From NCBI GenBank assembly GCA_007922195.1, contig ML681971.1, positions 4,897,721 to 4,961,720 of the forward strand: a stretch of 64,000 bases of DNA, read 5' to 3'. A program made the position numbers and the translations under genes. The notes below the pieces were generated by a model. That model saw only the letters and a program-made list of their open reading frames with translations. It was not told the DNA's origin and did not search any database. Source of the stretch: Podocnemis expansa. Taxonomy: Eukaryota; Chordata; Testudines; Podocnemididae. This document shows, in pieces, positions 9,906 to 22,043 of this stretch. The first letter of the stretch is position 1; every line of letters starts with the position of its first letter.

Positions 9906-10730
9906 ATGCAAGGAGGTTTATGTAATACAATTGAAAATCAACATGACAAAGTAGGGCAATTGGCCAGGTATCTTAGGTGCCTATACACTAATGCGAGGAG
10001 CCTGGGAAATAAGCAAGAAGAATTGGTAATACTAGCGCAGACAAGGAACTATGATATTATAGGAATAACGGAGACATGGTGGGATAGTCTGCATGACTGG
10101 AGCTCTGCCATGGATGGGTATAAACTGTTCAGGAAAGACAGGCAGGGAAGAAGAGGGGGAGGAGTAGCACTATATGTAAAAGAGCTCTATGACTGCTCAG
10201 AGCTCCATTATGGAAGTGGAAGCGTGCCAGTAGAAAGTCTGTGGGTTACAAAGAGAGGGGAAAGCAACAAGGGGGATGTTGTGGTGGGTGTCTGCTATAG
10301 ACCACCAGACCAGAAGCAGGAGGTGGATGAGGTGTTCTATGGACAACTAGCGGAAGCTTCTAGATCACAGGCCCTGGTGCTGATGGGGGACTTCAATTAC
10401 CCTGACATCTGCTGGGAGGCCAATACAGCAGTGCATGGGCAATCCAGGAAATTTTTAGAGAGTGTTGGGGACAACTTTCTAGTACAAATGCTAGAGGAAC
10501 CAAGTAGGGACCTTGCACCACTCGACCTGCTGCTCACAAACAGGGAAGAATTGATCAGGGAGGTAGAGGTAAATGGCAAGCTAGGCAGTAGTGACCATGA
10601 CATGGTTGAGTTCAGGATGCTGATTAAAGGAAGGAAGGAAAGAAGCAAAACAAAAACCCTTGACTTCAAAAAAGCAGATTTTGGCTCCCTCAGGGAACTG
10701 ATGGGCAGGATCCCTTGGGAAGCTAATGTG
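9906..10730 (+). CDS. CR1 apurinic-type endonuclease domain (5' part of ORF2)
   Basis: This frame encodes the N-terminal endonuclease that nicks target DNA for target-primed reverse transcription. Visible family motifs are LYTNARSLGNKQEEL, IIGITETWWDS, GGGVALYVK, VVGVCYRPPDQ, LVLMGDFNYPDICW and GSSDHDMVEF. The Asn, Glu, Asp-Asn and Ser-Asp-His positions expected for exonuclease-endonuclease-phosphatase folds are present. The frame breaks at 10731, where another CR1 is inserted, and appears to continue at about 12057. The ORF is open for about 275 residues before the break. Confidence 0.92.
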
Positions 10731-12056
10731 AAAAATCATGGAGCAGCTTCTCAAAGAATCCATCCTGAAACACTTGGAGGAATGTAATCAGGAACAGTCA
10801 GCATGGATTTACCAAGGGTAAATCATGCCTGACCAACCTCATCGCCTTCTATGATGAGATGACTGGATTTGTGGATGCGGGAAGAGCCGTTGATGTGATA
10901 TACCTTGACTTTAGCAAGGCTTTTGATACGGTTTCCCACAGCATTCTCATTGGCAAATTAAGGAAGTATGGGTTAGATGCATGGACTGTAAGGTGGATAG
11001 AAAACTGGCTAGAACAACGGTTTCAGCGTGTAGGAATCAATGGCTCCATGTCAAGTTGGCAGGCAGTAACAAGTGGTGTGCCCCAGGGGTCGGTCCTGGG
11101 GCCAGTTCTGTTCAATGTTTTCATTAATGATCTGGATGATGGGATAGATTGCACACTTAGTAAGTTTGCAGATGATACCAAACTGGGGGGAACGGTAGAC
11201 ACCCTAGAGGGCAGAGACAGGATTCAGGGAGACCTAGACAAACTGGAGCAGTGGGCCAAGAGGAATCTCATGAGGTTCAACAAGGATAAGTGTAAAATCC
11301 TGCACTTGGGACGAAAAAACCCCATGTACTGCTACAGGCTGGGGAGTGATCAGCTAAATAGCAGCACTGGAGAAAAGGACCTGGGAGTCATGGTGGATGG
11401 GAAGCTAGATATGAGTCAGCAGTGTGCTCTTGCTGCCAAAAAGGCCAATGGCATACTGGGCTGCATCAGAAGAAGTGTTACCAGCAGATCGAGGGATGTG
11501 ATCATTCCCCTCTATTCTGCACTAGTGAGGCCACATCTGGAATACTGTGTCCAGTTTTGGGCTCCCCACTACAAAAAGGACATGGACAAATTAGAGAGAG
11601 TCCAGAGGAGGGCAACCAAAATGATCAAAGGGCTGGAGCACAAGCCCTATGAAGAAAGACTGAAGGAACTAGGCTTATTTAGCCTGCAGAAGAGAAGACT
11701 GAGGGGGGATTTGATAGCAACCTTCAACTACTTGAAGGGTTGCTCCAAGGAGGAGGGAGCTCGACTGTTCTCGGTAGTAACAGAGGGCAGAACGAGAAGC
11801 AATGGCTTCAAGTTACAGCTGGGGCGGTCCAGGCTGGATATTAGGAAAAACTTCCTTACTAGGCAAGTGGTGAAGCATTGGAATAAGTTGCCTAGGGAGG
11901 TGGTGGAATCTCCATCTCTGGAGGTGTTCAAGTCCCAGCTGGACAAAACACTGACTGGGATGATCTAATGGGAGCGGTCCTGCTTTTTTTGGCAGGGGGT
12001 TGGACTAGATGACCTCGTGGGGTCCCTTCCAACCCTATGATTCTATGATTCTATGA
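10731..12056 (+). mobile_element. Nested 5'-truncated CR1 LINE
   Basis: The left edge begins inside RT-encoding sequence (ATCATGGAGCAGCTTCTC, equal to the outer copy at about 12805). The right edge is the CR1 3' end (CTATGATTCTATGATTCTATGA). It carries an intact RT 3' ORF at 10859-11968 with [13 protein letters not shown] and FADDTKLGG. The target sequence reads TGTGAA on the left and TATGAA on the right, a possible very short duplication. Confidence 0.88.
10859..11968 (+). CDS. CR1 reverse transcriptase, partial (nested copy)
   Basis: The 369-residue frame contains [33 protein letters not shown], the catalytic FADDTKLGG box and the C-terminal CR1 block [14 protein letters not shown]. The N-terminal part of RT and the endonuclease are absent because the copy is 5'-truncated. 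It cannot be autonomous. Confidence 0.93.
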   Translation: MTGFVDAGRAVDVIYLDFSKAFDTVSHSILIGKLRKYGLDAWTVRWIENWLEQRFQRVGINGSMSSWQAVTSGVPQGSVLGPVLFNVFINDLDDGIDCTLSKFADDTKLGGTVDTLEGRDRIQGDLDKLEQWAKRNLMRFNKDKCKILHLGRKNPMYCYRLGSDQLNSSTGEKDLGVMVDGKLDMSQQCALAAKKANGILGCIRRSVTSRSRDVIIPLYSALVRPHLEYCVQFWAPHYKKDMDKLERVQRRATKMIKGLEHKPYEERLKELGLFSLQKRRLRGDLIATFNYLKGCSKEEGARLFSVVTEGRTRSNGFKLQLGRSRLDIRKNFLTRQVVKHWNKLPREVVESPSLEVFKSQLDKTLTGMI

Positions 12057-12221
12057 AGGGGAAAGGAGTCCAAGAGAGTTGGTTATATTTTAAAGAAACC
12101 CTGCTAAGGGCACAGGAAGTTGCCATTCCAATTAGGAGAAAGAACAAACATGTGAGGCAGCCAGAATGGCTTAGCAGAGAACTCTGCTCTGAGCTTAAAC
12201 ATAAAAAGGAAGCTTAGTCAG

Positions 12222-14039
12222 ATGACCAAGGAGGCATATAAAGATATTGCTAGGGACTGCAGGGATAAAATCAGAAAGGCCAAAGGACAAATGGAGTTGC
12301 GGCTAGCAAGGGATGTAAAGGATAACAAGAAGGGGTTCTACAAGTATGTTAATAACAAGAGGAGGATCAGGGATGGTGTAGACCCCTTGCTGAATGGGGC
12401 AGGCATCCTTGTGACAGAGGATGAGGAAAAAGCTGAAGTGGTCAATGCATTTTTTGCTTCAGTTTTCACAGGAAGGGTCAGCTCCCAGCCCACTACCATG
12501 GGTGTCGCAGATGGGAGAGAAGAAGACAGGCCCTTGGTGACGGAAGGTCAGGTTAGGGACTGCTTAAAGAAGCTGGATGTGCACAAGTCCATGGGGCCGG
12601 ACAAACTGCATCCAAGAGTGCTAAGGGAATTGGCCGATGAGATAGCAGGACCACTGGCCATTATCTTTCAAAACTCATGGAGAACAGGGAAGGTACCAGA
12701 GGATTGGAAAAAAGCAAATGTAGTGCCTATTTTGAAGAAAGGGAAAAAGGAGGATCCAGGGAATTACAGACCAGTCAGCCTCACCTCAATCCCTGCAAAA
12801 ATTATGGAGCAGATTCTCAAAGAAGCCATCCTCAAACACTTAGAGGAAAATAAAGTGATCAGGAACAGTCAGCATGAATTTACCAAGGGTAAATCATGCC
12901 TGACCAATCTCATTTCCTTCTATGATCAGATGACTGGTTTTCTGGACGCAGGAAGAACCATTTATGTGATATACCTTGACTTTAGCAAGGCTTTTGATAC
13001 AGTTTCCCACAGCATTCTCATTGGCAAATTAAGGAAGTATGGGTTGGATAGGTGGACTATAAGGTGGATAGAAAACTGGCTAGATCAACGGTTTCAGCGT
13101 GTAGGAATCAATGGTTCCATGTCCAGCTGGCAACCAGTAACCAGTGGTGTGCCCCAGGGTTCGGTCCTGGGGCTGGTTCTGTTCAATATTTTCATCAATG
13201 ATCTGGATGATGGAATAGACTGCACTCTCAGTAAGTTTGTGGATGACACCAAGCTGGGGGGAACAGTAGACATGTTGGAAGGCAAGGACAGGATTCAGGG
13301 AGACCTAGATAAATTGGAACAGTGGGCCAATGGAAATCTTATGAGGTTCAATAAGGACAAGTGTAAAATCCTGCACGTGGGACGAAAAAACCCCATGCAC
13401 CGCTACAGGCTGGGAAACATTCAGCTAAGTAGCAGCAGTGTAGAAAAGGACTTGGGGGTCATGGTGGATGGGAAGCTAGATATGAGTCAGCAGTGTGCTC
13501 TTGCTGCCAAAAAGGCCAATGGCATACTGGGCTGCATCAAAAGAAGTATTACCAGCAGATCAAGGGATGTGATCATTCCCCTCTATTCTGCACTGGTAAG
13601 GCCACATCTAGAATACTGTGTTCAGTTTCGGGCTCCCCCCTACAAAAAGGACAGGGACATGCTAGAGAGAGTTCAGAGGAGGGCAACCAAAATGATTAAA
13701 GGGCTGGAGCACAAGCCCTATGAGGAAAGACTGAAAGCATTAGGCTTATTTAGTCTGCAGAAGAGACGATTGAGGGGGGATTTGATAGCAACCTTCAACT
13801 ACTTGAAGGGATGCTCTAAGGAAGATGGAGCTCAGCTGTTCTCGGTAATAACAGAGGACAGAACGAGGAGCAATGGTCTCAAGTTGCGGTTAGGGAGGTC
13901 GAGGCTGGATATTAGAAAAAACTTTTTTACTAGGAGAGTGGTGAAGTCTTGGAATGAGCTGCTGAGGGAGGTGGTGAAATCTCCATCTTTGGAGGTGTTT
14001 AAGGCCTGGCTGGACAAAACCATGACTGGGATGGTTTAG
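12222..14039 (+). CDS. CR1 reverse transcriptase, 3' part of outer copy ORF2
   Basis: This 605-residue frame covers the linker, fingers, palm and C-terminal domains: [55 protein letters not shown] and [14 protein letters not shown]. The palm box reads FVDD instead of the usual FADD, but both catalytic Asp residues are kept. Continuity with the endonuclease at 9906-10730 is interrupted by the nested CR1 and by an indel near 12213-12222. The ATG chosen is simply the first in frame after that indel. Confidence 0.92.
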   Translation: MTKEAYKDIARDCRDKIRKAKGQMELRLARDVKDNKKGFYKYVNNKRRIRDGVDPLLNGAGILVTEDEEKAEVVNAFFASVFTGRVSSQPTTMGVADGREEDRPLVTEGQVRDCLKKLDVHKSMGPDKLHPRVLRELADEIAGPLAIIFQNSWRTGKVPEDWKKANVVPILKKGKKEDPGNYRPVSLTSIPAKIMEQILKEAILKHLEENKVIRNSQHEFTKGKSCLTNLISFYDQMTGFLDAGRTIYVIYLDFSKAFDTVSHSILIGKLRKYGLDRWTIRWIENWLDQRFQRVGINGSMSSWQPVTSGVPQGSVLGLVLFNIFINDLDDGIDCTLSKFVDDTKLGGTVDMLEGKDRIQGDLDKLEQWANGNLMRFNKDKCKILHVGRKNPMHRYRLGNIQLSSSSVEKDLGVMVDGKLDMSQQCALAAKKANGILGCIKRSITSRSRDVIIPLYSALVRPHLEYCVQFRAPPYKKDRDMLERVQRRATKMIKGLEHKPYEERLKALGLFSLQKRRLRGDLIATFNYLKGCSKEDGAQLFSVITEDRTRSNGLKLRLGRSRLDIRKNFFTRRVVKSWNELLREVVKSPSLEVFKAWLDKTMTGMV

Positions 14040-14122
14040 TGGGAGGGGTCCTGCCTCTGGCAGGGGGTTGGACTAGATGACATATGAGGTCCCTTCCAAC
14101 CCTATGATTCTATGATTCTGTG

Positions 14123-14382
14123 AACTGCCAATGATAGGACAAGAAGCAATGGGCTTAAATTACAGCAAGGAAGGTTTAGGTTGGACATTTGGTCCAAACA
14201 ATTAGGGTGATTAACCACTGACATAAGCTGCCTAGGCAGGTTGTGGAATCTCCATCAGTGAAAGTGTTTAAGAGCAGGTTAGACAAACACCAGTCAAGGA
14301 TGGTTTAAAGTGATACTTGGCCCTGCCACAAGTGCAGGGTACTGGTCTTGATGACTCTCATGGTCCCTTCCAGGTTCTATGA
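14123..14382 (+). mobile_element. CR1 3'-end fragment
   Basis: This is an older, degenerate CR1 tail following the outer CR1. It contains TGCCTAGGCAGGTTGTGGAATC and GGTCCCTTCCAGGTTCTATGAT, equivalent to the last 250 bp of the copy before it. There is no open frame. Confidence 0.75.
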
Positions 14383-14816
14383 TCTCACCTCAGTTACCCC
14401 CTTCTCTAGCTTTGACTACACCCTAGATAACACCTGGGTTCCTGGTGTTACCCCAGCCCTTGTGTCCTCCTTCCCCCCATCACCCCTCCTAGTTACTCAA
14501 TATCTGTCTTACATGTCTGAGACAGTGTTACCTTTGCCTGGGACCAGACCAGCAGCTGAAACAGTGTCCTAAAAAGGCCAAGGATGATATGAGCTTTGCA
14601 GGTCTGAGCCCCTGTTCAGACCCTGGGGCCAGATTGGACTCCTGCCACTATCACCCCAGCCCTGGGTCCCTTGCCAGGGACAAGGCTACAGAAGACAGCC
14701 ACCACCATGGGTGGCCTGGCCCCAGGTCCCCAGCACTCACCGCATGAGCACCCTGTGCCCTGCATCAGCAATGCCACTGGTGCTCATGAAGTATAAAAAG
14801 ATTTAGCAATGGTTGT
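14383..14816. other. Intergenic, nothing recognised
   Basis: No domain-bearing frame, RNA gene or inverted repeat was recognised in this stretch. Confidence 0.4.
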
Positions 14817-14824
14817 TGCAAGGG

Positions 14825-16859
14825 TAGGGTTACCAGATACCAAAGCATGGAAAGGAGGACAGGGAAGTACAAAAAGGAGGACTTTGGAGGACACAAACAT
14901 CCAGGGTCCTGCCCAGGCCCCCTTCATCCACCCAGCCACTGCCCTCCCCACAAATGCTTGCCCCATTGATCATCCAACTCCAGATAAATCTGTCTAGCCC
15001 CTAGTTACTGTGTGAGATGAATTGGAAGAACAGCAGCTCAGGGATATCAAATGAATGGCTTAAGTATTTTTTTAACTTCACTTTAAAGTAACCATAAAGC
15101 CAGCCACTTTAAGGCATCACAAAATTAAGTATTTAATATTTATATCAATGTGCAAGGAGAATCACACTGCAGAACTCCTATCCAGATTGATATTTTTACA
15201 TTATCAGTTGCAAATGGAAGCAAACCTCCAATGAATTTAATGTAGTAATTAAGGACAAGATTAAAAGCAGTTTTAAGACAGTAAGTTCTTCACAGAATTC
15301 ACTCTCATTGTTTAACACATGGAGGTGCAGGCCCTTGACTCCATGAAGTCTAGCTGAATTGAGGTGTTGGCTTCTAAAGGAAAAGTAATCTGTTGGCAGT
15401 ATTCTCCCCAACACATGAAATTAGGCGGTACAGGGGGAGATTTGGGGGGGTGTAGGGAGTGCTCACTGATCTAGTATAACAGTGTTACTAGCTGACAACT
15501 GGGGGGGTGCAGGAGGGGTGTAGGGAAATTCCCATCTAGCCTCAGTTTTGAGCCTCACTGCAATATTTAAAAAAAAAAAATCACAGACAAGCTGTTTAAG
15601 TTTTACACTGACATGCAAGGAGAAATCAGAAGTGAGAGCTGCTGGTTTTTATGTGCAGACCTGCCTGAAACAAACTTTCACATAAAATGCAAATTTCTAG
15701 ACTTCATATCCTACTATGTCCACCATAAACCACAGATGGAGATGTACTTCTTTTATGACAGTTGACATTTTCTGTTTGCTTTTATATGAAATACATATCA
15801 AAGGGGGGGAGTAGACTTAGATGTTTTTGACTATCAAATGCTCCACACAAGACAACAGCACCTATTCTTAGATGCCATGATCAGTTTTTTCCTAAATATA
15901 CCAAAAGAAACATTGTCCCTAAAAGTAGAATAAAAATAAGAATAGAATATATAAGCAAAAGGCAAAACCAAGCTGCTTGTTTTCTATGATTTGATAAACT
16001 ACTAACAAAGGGACAAATACGGAAATCCTTGCTCTGTCAAATTTCTCACTGACTTTATTTAAACTACAGGATCTAGCCTGGCTCAGCACCTACTTTAGCA
16101 CATATAATACTTGAACATCAGTGCATCTTAATAACATTTAAGGATACATCTATAGTAGACTGTCATTTCGGAAAGAAGTAAATTGAGAAAAGGAAAAGTA
16201 TATGCATTCAAGCCTCCTCACAATCCAAATTGAACTTTCCTTGACGTATAAACAAAAGATGTGTTACAAAAAGCCAATCCCCATTAGAAGGAATAAAGAT
16301 CTGGCTTAGCTGAGCCATTAAAGAAAGAAACCTTCCCAGAAACTTTAAGCCAAGCAGGGCAGCAAAGCAGAAAGTGAAGCAGCAGCCACCGGGCACCACA
16401 GAGACCCTCATCAAGCTGTAGAAAAGCCCCAGCCCCTACAAAAAATAAGATCAAGCCTTCTCCAAAATCCAGGGGACAGGAAGTGAGCAGACCTGAGCTA
16501 GAGCATGGAAAGAAGCCGGGGTAAGGAGTGGAAGCAAGGAGGCAAAGCTGCAGGGCTGCAGCCAGCCCCACCTCCAGCCAGCCAGCCAGCTCTCTTCACT
16601 GCCTATTGACATGCAGGGGCCAGCAAGGGAGCAGCTCCAAATTCCCAACCCCACCAGGTGCTGGAGCTGCTGGGCTGCCCAGCAGGGGAACACATTTGGG
16701 AGCTGTGGGCTGGTGTGCCCTTGTATTTTTACAGTGCTGCCCCAGGCGTCCAGCAAAAAGCCGGACAAATAGCACTTTTTCTGAAATGCCTGGAGCATGG
16801 AGGACAGGAGGGCAAAAAGGAGGACATGTCCTCCTTTTGCCATACGTCTGGTAACCCTA
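14825..16859. mobile_element. TIR DNA transposon with 8-bp target duplication
   Basis: The ends are TAGGGTTACCAGATACC and the inverted TCTGGTAACCCTA. Subterminal AAAGGAGGACA blocks face each other. Target duplications are TGCAAGGG (14817-14824) and TGCAAAGG (16860-16867), 7 of 8 matching. The 2.0 kb interior has no intact transposase frame. The same ends bound a 265-bp deletion derivative at 51675-51939. The 8-bp duplication favours the hAT superfamily. Confidence 0.82.
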
Positions 16860-16867
16860 TGCAAAGG

Positions 16868-17428
16868 GAACCTGGGCTACCTCTTCCTCTAAGCCTTTGT
16901 TTGTTGTTGCAACAAACAAGGGCTTTTATGAACACTGTCTCCTGTCAGCTCCACCCACCCCTCTTCACAAGTGCCTCCTACATCTTTTGGGAAGCTGGGG
17001 GAGAGTTTTAAGAAGTGAAGACAAAAGAGCCTGAGGTGGTAGGTACATGTTGAGAGCTTTTCAAGCAAGCACTTTATCTTGCACTACCTACGGTGGATTT
17101 TTCAGTGTTCACTGGGTAGATTCTTCAGCCAGCCTTAACCCTAGCAGCAGAGGGAGCCTGAACCCCATAAATATGCTACCTTCCCCCCACCCCACCTTCG
17201 ATGGAGAAATTATGAAATCCCCACTCCAGGAAGCCAGGAGCAACAGTCCCTGCTGCTTACTCTTCTACATTGTGCTGCTCTCTGGATTCAGAGATTCATT
17301 CTGCATTTGCAATAATCCCCATGGGATAGGCCATTTTTAACATCAAGGGAAGAGTTGTAATTGGCTAGGACCGAAAGGGTTTATATGAAGGTGTCATATC
17401 TATAGAAACCAAGAAGTTTATTCCATTT
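16868..17428. other. Intergenic, nothing recognised
   Basis: Only short open frames without recognisable domains occur here, bounded by a TIR transposon on the left and a MITE on the right. Confidence 0.4.
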
Positions 17429-17762
17429 GGCTATGTCTAGAGTTGCACATTAGTTCAAATTAAGGATGCTTAGTTCAAACTAAGGCATTCCTTAAATTGA
17501 ACTAATGTAAGCTTAGTTTAAAATAAGCCCTTAGTTTGAACTAGAGAGAGTGTAGATGAGGATTAATGCTTAGTTCTAACTTAAGATATTCAAACTAAGG
17601 GTACTTAGTTCACACTTGTTAATTCAAACTCATAGGTTTGAATTTAATTTGAACTAAAACTTATTAGTTCAAATTAACAATGTGGACTAATTTGACCAAT
17701 AGTTAGTTCAAATTAGTTCACTTCATTAGTTTAAACTAACTTTTCCTCGTGTAGGCATAACC
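17429..17762. mobile_element. MITE with TTAGTTCAAATTA-type internal repeats
   Basis: Imperfect terminal inverted repeats are GGCTATGTCTAGAG and CTCGTGTAGGCATAACC. The AT-rich interior is built of many TTAGTTCAAACTAA-like palindromic units and could fold extensively. TTT on both sides may be a 3-bp target duplication. It resembles the elements at 41113-41943 and about 49017-49446. Confidence 0.7.
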
Positions 17763-20700
17763 TTTGTGTTTCAAGTTACTTGCTACAGGGACACTCCCAG
17801 ACTGGATTCATACAAGCCATTCCCTGCTTGTGGCCCATTAAGAAAGCTCCCAGCTACAGCAGACCCAGGGAGAAGCCTGAGTCACTAACTCCATTTTGAT
17901 TTGCAAAGACTGCACACAGCATAGGCAAGGACAGAGATGATAAAGAGACGCATCAACAGCATTGTCTTCAGTCTCCACTCTACAACCACCACCCTTCTCT
18001 TGATTAGGTTTGCTTTAACTGTCAAAAATTAAACTACCTTTATTATATTCCACTACCAGACACAAATCTCAACTGTACCTCATTTTGCTTATTTTAGTTC
18101 TGAGAGTATTTACAGTCCAGGCATACTAATTATAGCCTCCCTTTTATTGTTGAAAATGATTTGGATTAAAAAAGAAACCCTGTACACTCTAAAACTGAGA
18201 TGTTAGAGACAGACACTTTATATTAAAAGGACGATACTCACACTGTTTAAAGTTTCCTGTATGCCTAATCAATTTTTTGCCACTCATTTCAGGGATTGTT
18301 CTCCCATATTTAGCTTTTGAGAGGTATGATTGGGCATGATAATGTAACAGACTCTAACCTAGCTCTGATGCAAATTCTTTAGGCACAAAAAATGGCCCTG
18401 GTTACAGAGATGTGATGCTGTGAGAAACTGACTTGAAACATGGTTTCTGCCCTTGCCACCTTTAAAAGTTTTGAATTTCTCACATAACCTTACTTAAGGT
18501 GTTGCCCTGAGGGAACCTGGGAAGCAGTTGCTACCTAGTGATTTGCAATGCATGGTAATTTAATGTTTACTAAGGACAGAATAGGTGTCTTTTTAAGGTT
18601 GCTAGCTAGATATTAAATACAATCCCCTCAACATGTCAGTCTCATGATCAAATCTGAAGCTACCTACTTCAAGCTACATTTTGGACATGGAGGGCCTGAT
18701 CCACTTTGAACCCCTTTTAGCCCAGTTGGGCAGCATAACAAGGACTTAAATTCCAAAGGGGCAGCCCTGTTAGTCTAGTAAAGCAAAGAGTGTTGTAGCA
18801 CTTAAAGACTAACAGATTTATTTATTGCATGAGCTTTCACGGGAGAAAATTCCACCTCATACTTTGAAGGGGGAGAATTTACAGAATAAGATGAAAATAA
18901 ATGCAGGGGAGTACAAGACATGAGATCAGGTCATACTGCAACAGCAAATCCAACAAGACTTAAGTGAAACCCAGTTTAAGGCCCTTTTGCACTGTCAATG
19001 TTAAAAGAAGCTTCAGTGGAATTAAGACTCTAGCCCTCCATTTGTGTTTCTTACTTTAAAAGGGCTTGATCATCAATTCCAGTACTGTGAGGTTAAGTTT
19101 TAAGCTAAAGGCTGATATGCTACAACTGTTCTTAAACATTGTCACTTATACAACATATGGTAAGTTCACATTCCTGGCCCAGTGGGTTGATGTATGTGGT
19201 ACATTTCAAGCATCTAGTACAGATTTTGACTGAGGCTTCAGTCTAACAAGTAATACAAAGACACTAACAGGTTGAAAGTTTCTCATCAAGACATGATAAT
19301 GCACATCAAATCATACTTAACTGCTGGATTCAAGGTTAACCTTGACTCTCTCTATATATAAAGGAGTCAGGTGGCACTTAAAGACTAACATTTATTTTGT
19401 GCATGAGCTTTTGTAGAAGAAAATCCCACTTTGTCTATAGATGTATTCTGGAAATCTGACAAAGACAGTCAACAAAAACTGAGTGGTGTAGATGATGGGA
19501 GAGGCTAGATAGGCAGCAAGTTGTCACATTTGTTTAGTAAATTAATAAAGCTATATTACTTCAATTTAACTTTTGATGTTTGAATGAAAGACATTATGAA
19601 TTTCTTTTGAATTAAGACACTCAGGCATGCTGATACTTTCAGCACCAAAAAACTGTTGCCCAGGCCTCAAATTGCTGCTCAGTAAATACCATAAACTTGG
19701 TCAGCTGCATCATCAGCTTAGAGGGAACATGATCCAGGCCCTGGATCACATACAGCTTAGGTTAGTCTTCACTCATGGACACAGTGGAGCAAGGGAGTGG
19801 GATGTAGCCTCTTAAGCAGCAAGACTCAGCAGAAGGTTTCTTCCACAAGCTACCCTGGGAGTCAGCTTTAAAAAGCTTGTTTGTAGTACAGCTTTCACTA
19901 TGCCAAGTGACATGCTACCTGGAGTGGAGCAGCAGCTTGTACAGAATGCCTGGCCCCTTCTGCTTACCACTACATGGTAAAGCTTAGCAGGCTATGGGGG
20001 GGGGGGGAAGTAGTCAATTACTGGCAACTACCCTTACCTGCTTTATAGCAGTACAGCAGGTAGTCACATGGTTGTGTCCACTCCACACTAGCCCCTTCAC
20101 AGCACCACTAGTGGGTGGGGGAGGAGGATATAGATCCCAAGTATAGGTGCAAGACCTGCACTGATCCTGGCTGCAGCTGGGGGAGTCATCTCTGCATCCA
20201 ACACACCAGCAAGTCTCCACCCTGCCCCCAGGCTGGGACAGTGGACACCTGGCAAGCTACCATCTCCCCCCAGAAGTTTGAGCAGCAGTTCCCAGCCAGT
20301 GGGCCAGGGCACACTGGGTGTTGCTGCAGCAAACACCCAAAGTGTGCCATGAGCATCCCTGAGAGCTAGAGTTAAAGTTCCCTTCCTGCTCAGCCTGCCC
20401 ACATGGCTAGTGCAGGGCTGGGAAAAGGTAGAGGTTAGAGTAAGGGGGGGGAGGCACCAGAACAGAGTTCCAGGGGTCCCCCTAAAAATAGCACAAGCAG
20501 CCAGAAAGCTACCAAAATGCTGCTACACCTTAAACCCTGCTCCACCTTAAGCCTAGCCAGTGGAGAGCTGCAGGAGGCTGTGAGTGTGTGAATCTCCCCC
20601 TGCAGGGCAGAGCAGCTTGGGTCAGCCAGCCTGCAAACAGCCCAGATAAGGGCTGGCAGGGCTGCTGGGGGTTGTGTGTAGCAGAGGTGCATAGGAGTGG

Positions 20701-22037
20701 ATGTGTAGCAGAGGGTGTGTAGATAGGGGAAGGGAGGATGGGGCCCACTGAGGTGGGAGGGAGCAGCAATGGGGTGAGGATTTGCTCTGGGTGGCAGAGA
20801 AGGGGAAGTGGGTGCTGTGCCATGCTCCCTGCCCTACCTTCCTACTCCCCAGGTTCCTGCTGCCCCCCCCATAAAGCCACTCATTCTCCCTTCCTCACTA
20901 CCCTTGTGCTGTTCCCCACATAGCCACCCTTGTCCTCTTTTGCCATCCCTATCTTGCTCTGCTCTCCAGACTCACTCCTGCTACTGCACACAACTGACTT
21001 TTGCCACCCCTGCTACTCCACATAGCATTTCTGAAGCTGTTGGTGACTATTCATAAGTTAGTTTGAATACTCATGAGTTTAATAGTGATGTGCCTCAAAA
21101 TCTGAGGCTATCAAGCTGTGCTACAGCAGAGAAAAGGTTGGGAACCACAGGCCTAGAGCACCTGAGCACCACAGAGCAGGTACCCCAGCATTAAGAGAAG
21201 AGCTAGGCCCCTGGCAGGGGCTGTGGGCTACATGCCTGCCCCAGAGAAGAGCAGCAGAGTGAGGGCTGGGCTCTGTAGCCCCCACCTAAGGGGAGAAGCA
21301 AGGGCATCACTGGCACCTGGCACACAGGAATCCAGGGCCCAGGCAACCCCATGGCTGCTGCAGCAGGGCCCCCCCCCCCAAAGGCTGGGCAGCCCTGTGA
21401 CCACAGCTGCTGCTCCCTGCCCTGTCCAAGGCCTGCAGGCCACAACACCCCTGGGTGGGACAGGGACTTTTAGCCCTGAAGGTGCTTGACCCCACCTATC
21501 CCAGCAACCCCATAAGAGAGTCAGCAGGGGTTGGAGGGGCATCCTATGTTTCAAGAGATCAGATCTGCTTGAGTCTCTGCCCAAAGAAGGGGAGGAGCAC
21601 CTGACCTCACCTTGGGGCAGAAGGAACAGGTTCAGGGAGTGATGCCTGCCACTTGAGGGCTAAGACTGATCACCACCCTCAGTACCTGGGGCCTGGTTCC
21701 TGCTGTTAAACAGGCCCTAAGAGTCACTTCCTGGTGTAGGCAAAGCTCTCCTCCTCCACCTTTGTAGGAGCCTGTTCCTGGCAGAGCAGGCACTGATGGC
21801 AGCTGGTCAGATTCGACCTAGACAATGAAGCTCAGGAGCAAGTGGCTACTAGGCCAGGATCACTCTAACCTTTTCAAACCCCCCAGCAGGAGGGGCTGGG
21901 TATCATCCCACTTAAAGCAAGAGGAACTGTCAGTTAAGGGGCCCAGGCCTAATCAAGCTCCAGAGCTGTTTCCTCCCACCACCTTCCCTTTGACCAAGAG
22001 AATCCAGCCACAGGCCCTGTTCAAGCAGGTTTTCCTC
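17763..22037. other. Intergenic 4.3 kb with PLE fragments and simple repeats
   Basis: No coding domain was found. It holds two minus-strand PLE tails (about 18757-18985 and 19362-19480), a G run at about 19997-20007, and a degraded hAT end at about 21110-21160 (GAAAAGGTTGGGAACCACAG). The remaining ORFs are short and show no domain. Confidence 0.5.
18757..18985 (-). mobile_element. Penelope-like element 3' fragment
   Basis: The fragment carries the family's tail words in inverted orientation: GGGGCAGCCCTGTTAGTCTA, TTAAAGACTAACAGATTTAT, GCATGAGCTTTCACGGGAGA. These equal the 3' region of the copy at 59340-59880, which still encodes a GIY-YIG endonuclease. Confidence 0.75.
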
Positions 22038-22043
22038 TTTATT
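22038..22043 (-). terminator. Polyadenylation signal of the ZP3-like gene
   Basis: AATAAA on the minus strand lies about 40 bases beyond the TAG stop at 22084-22086. Such a short 3' untranslated region is typical of ZP genes. Confidence 0.75.

Larger units (their letters stand above)
9495..14115 (+). mobile_element. Long CR1 LINE with a second CR1 nested in it
   Basis: The 5' part (from CTAGTGAGGAGGGCTTTAAA) leads into an endonuclease frame at 9906-10730. The element then resumes at about 12057 (GGGGAAAGGAGTCCAAGAGA), runs through the linker and RT frame (12222-14039) and ends in the CR1 3' terminus with repeated ATTCTATG at about 14100-14120. The interval 10731-12056 is a separate, 5'-truncated CR1 in the same orientation. 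An indel near 12213-12222 separates the frame that follows the resumption from the RT frame, and the 5' region contains an assembly gap. Confidence 0.88.
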
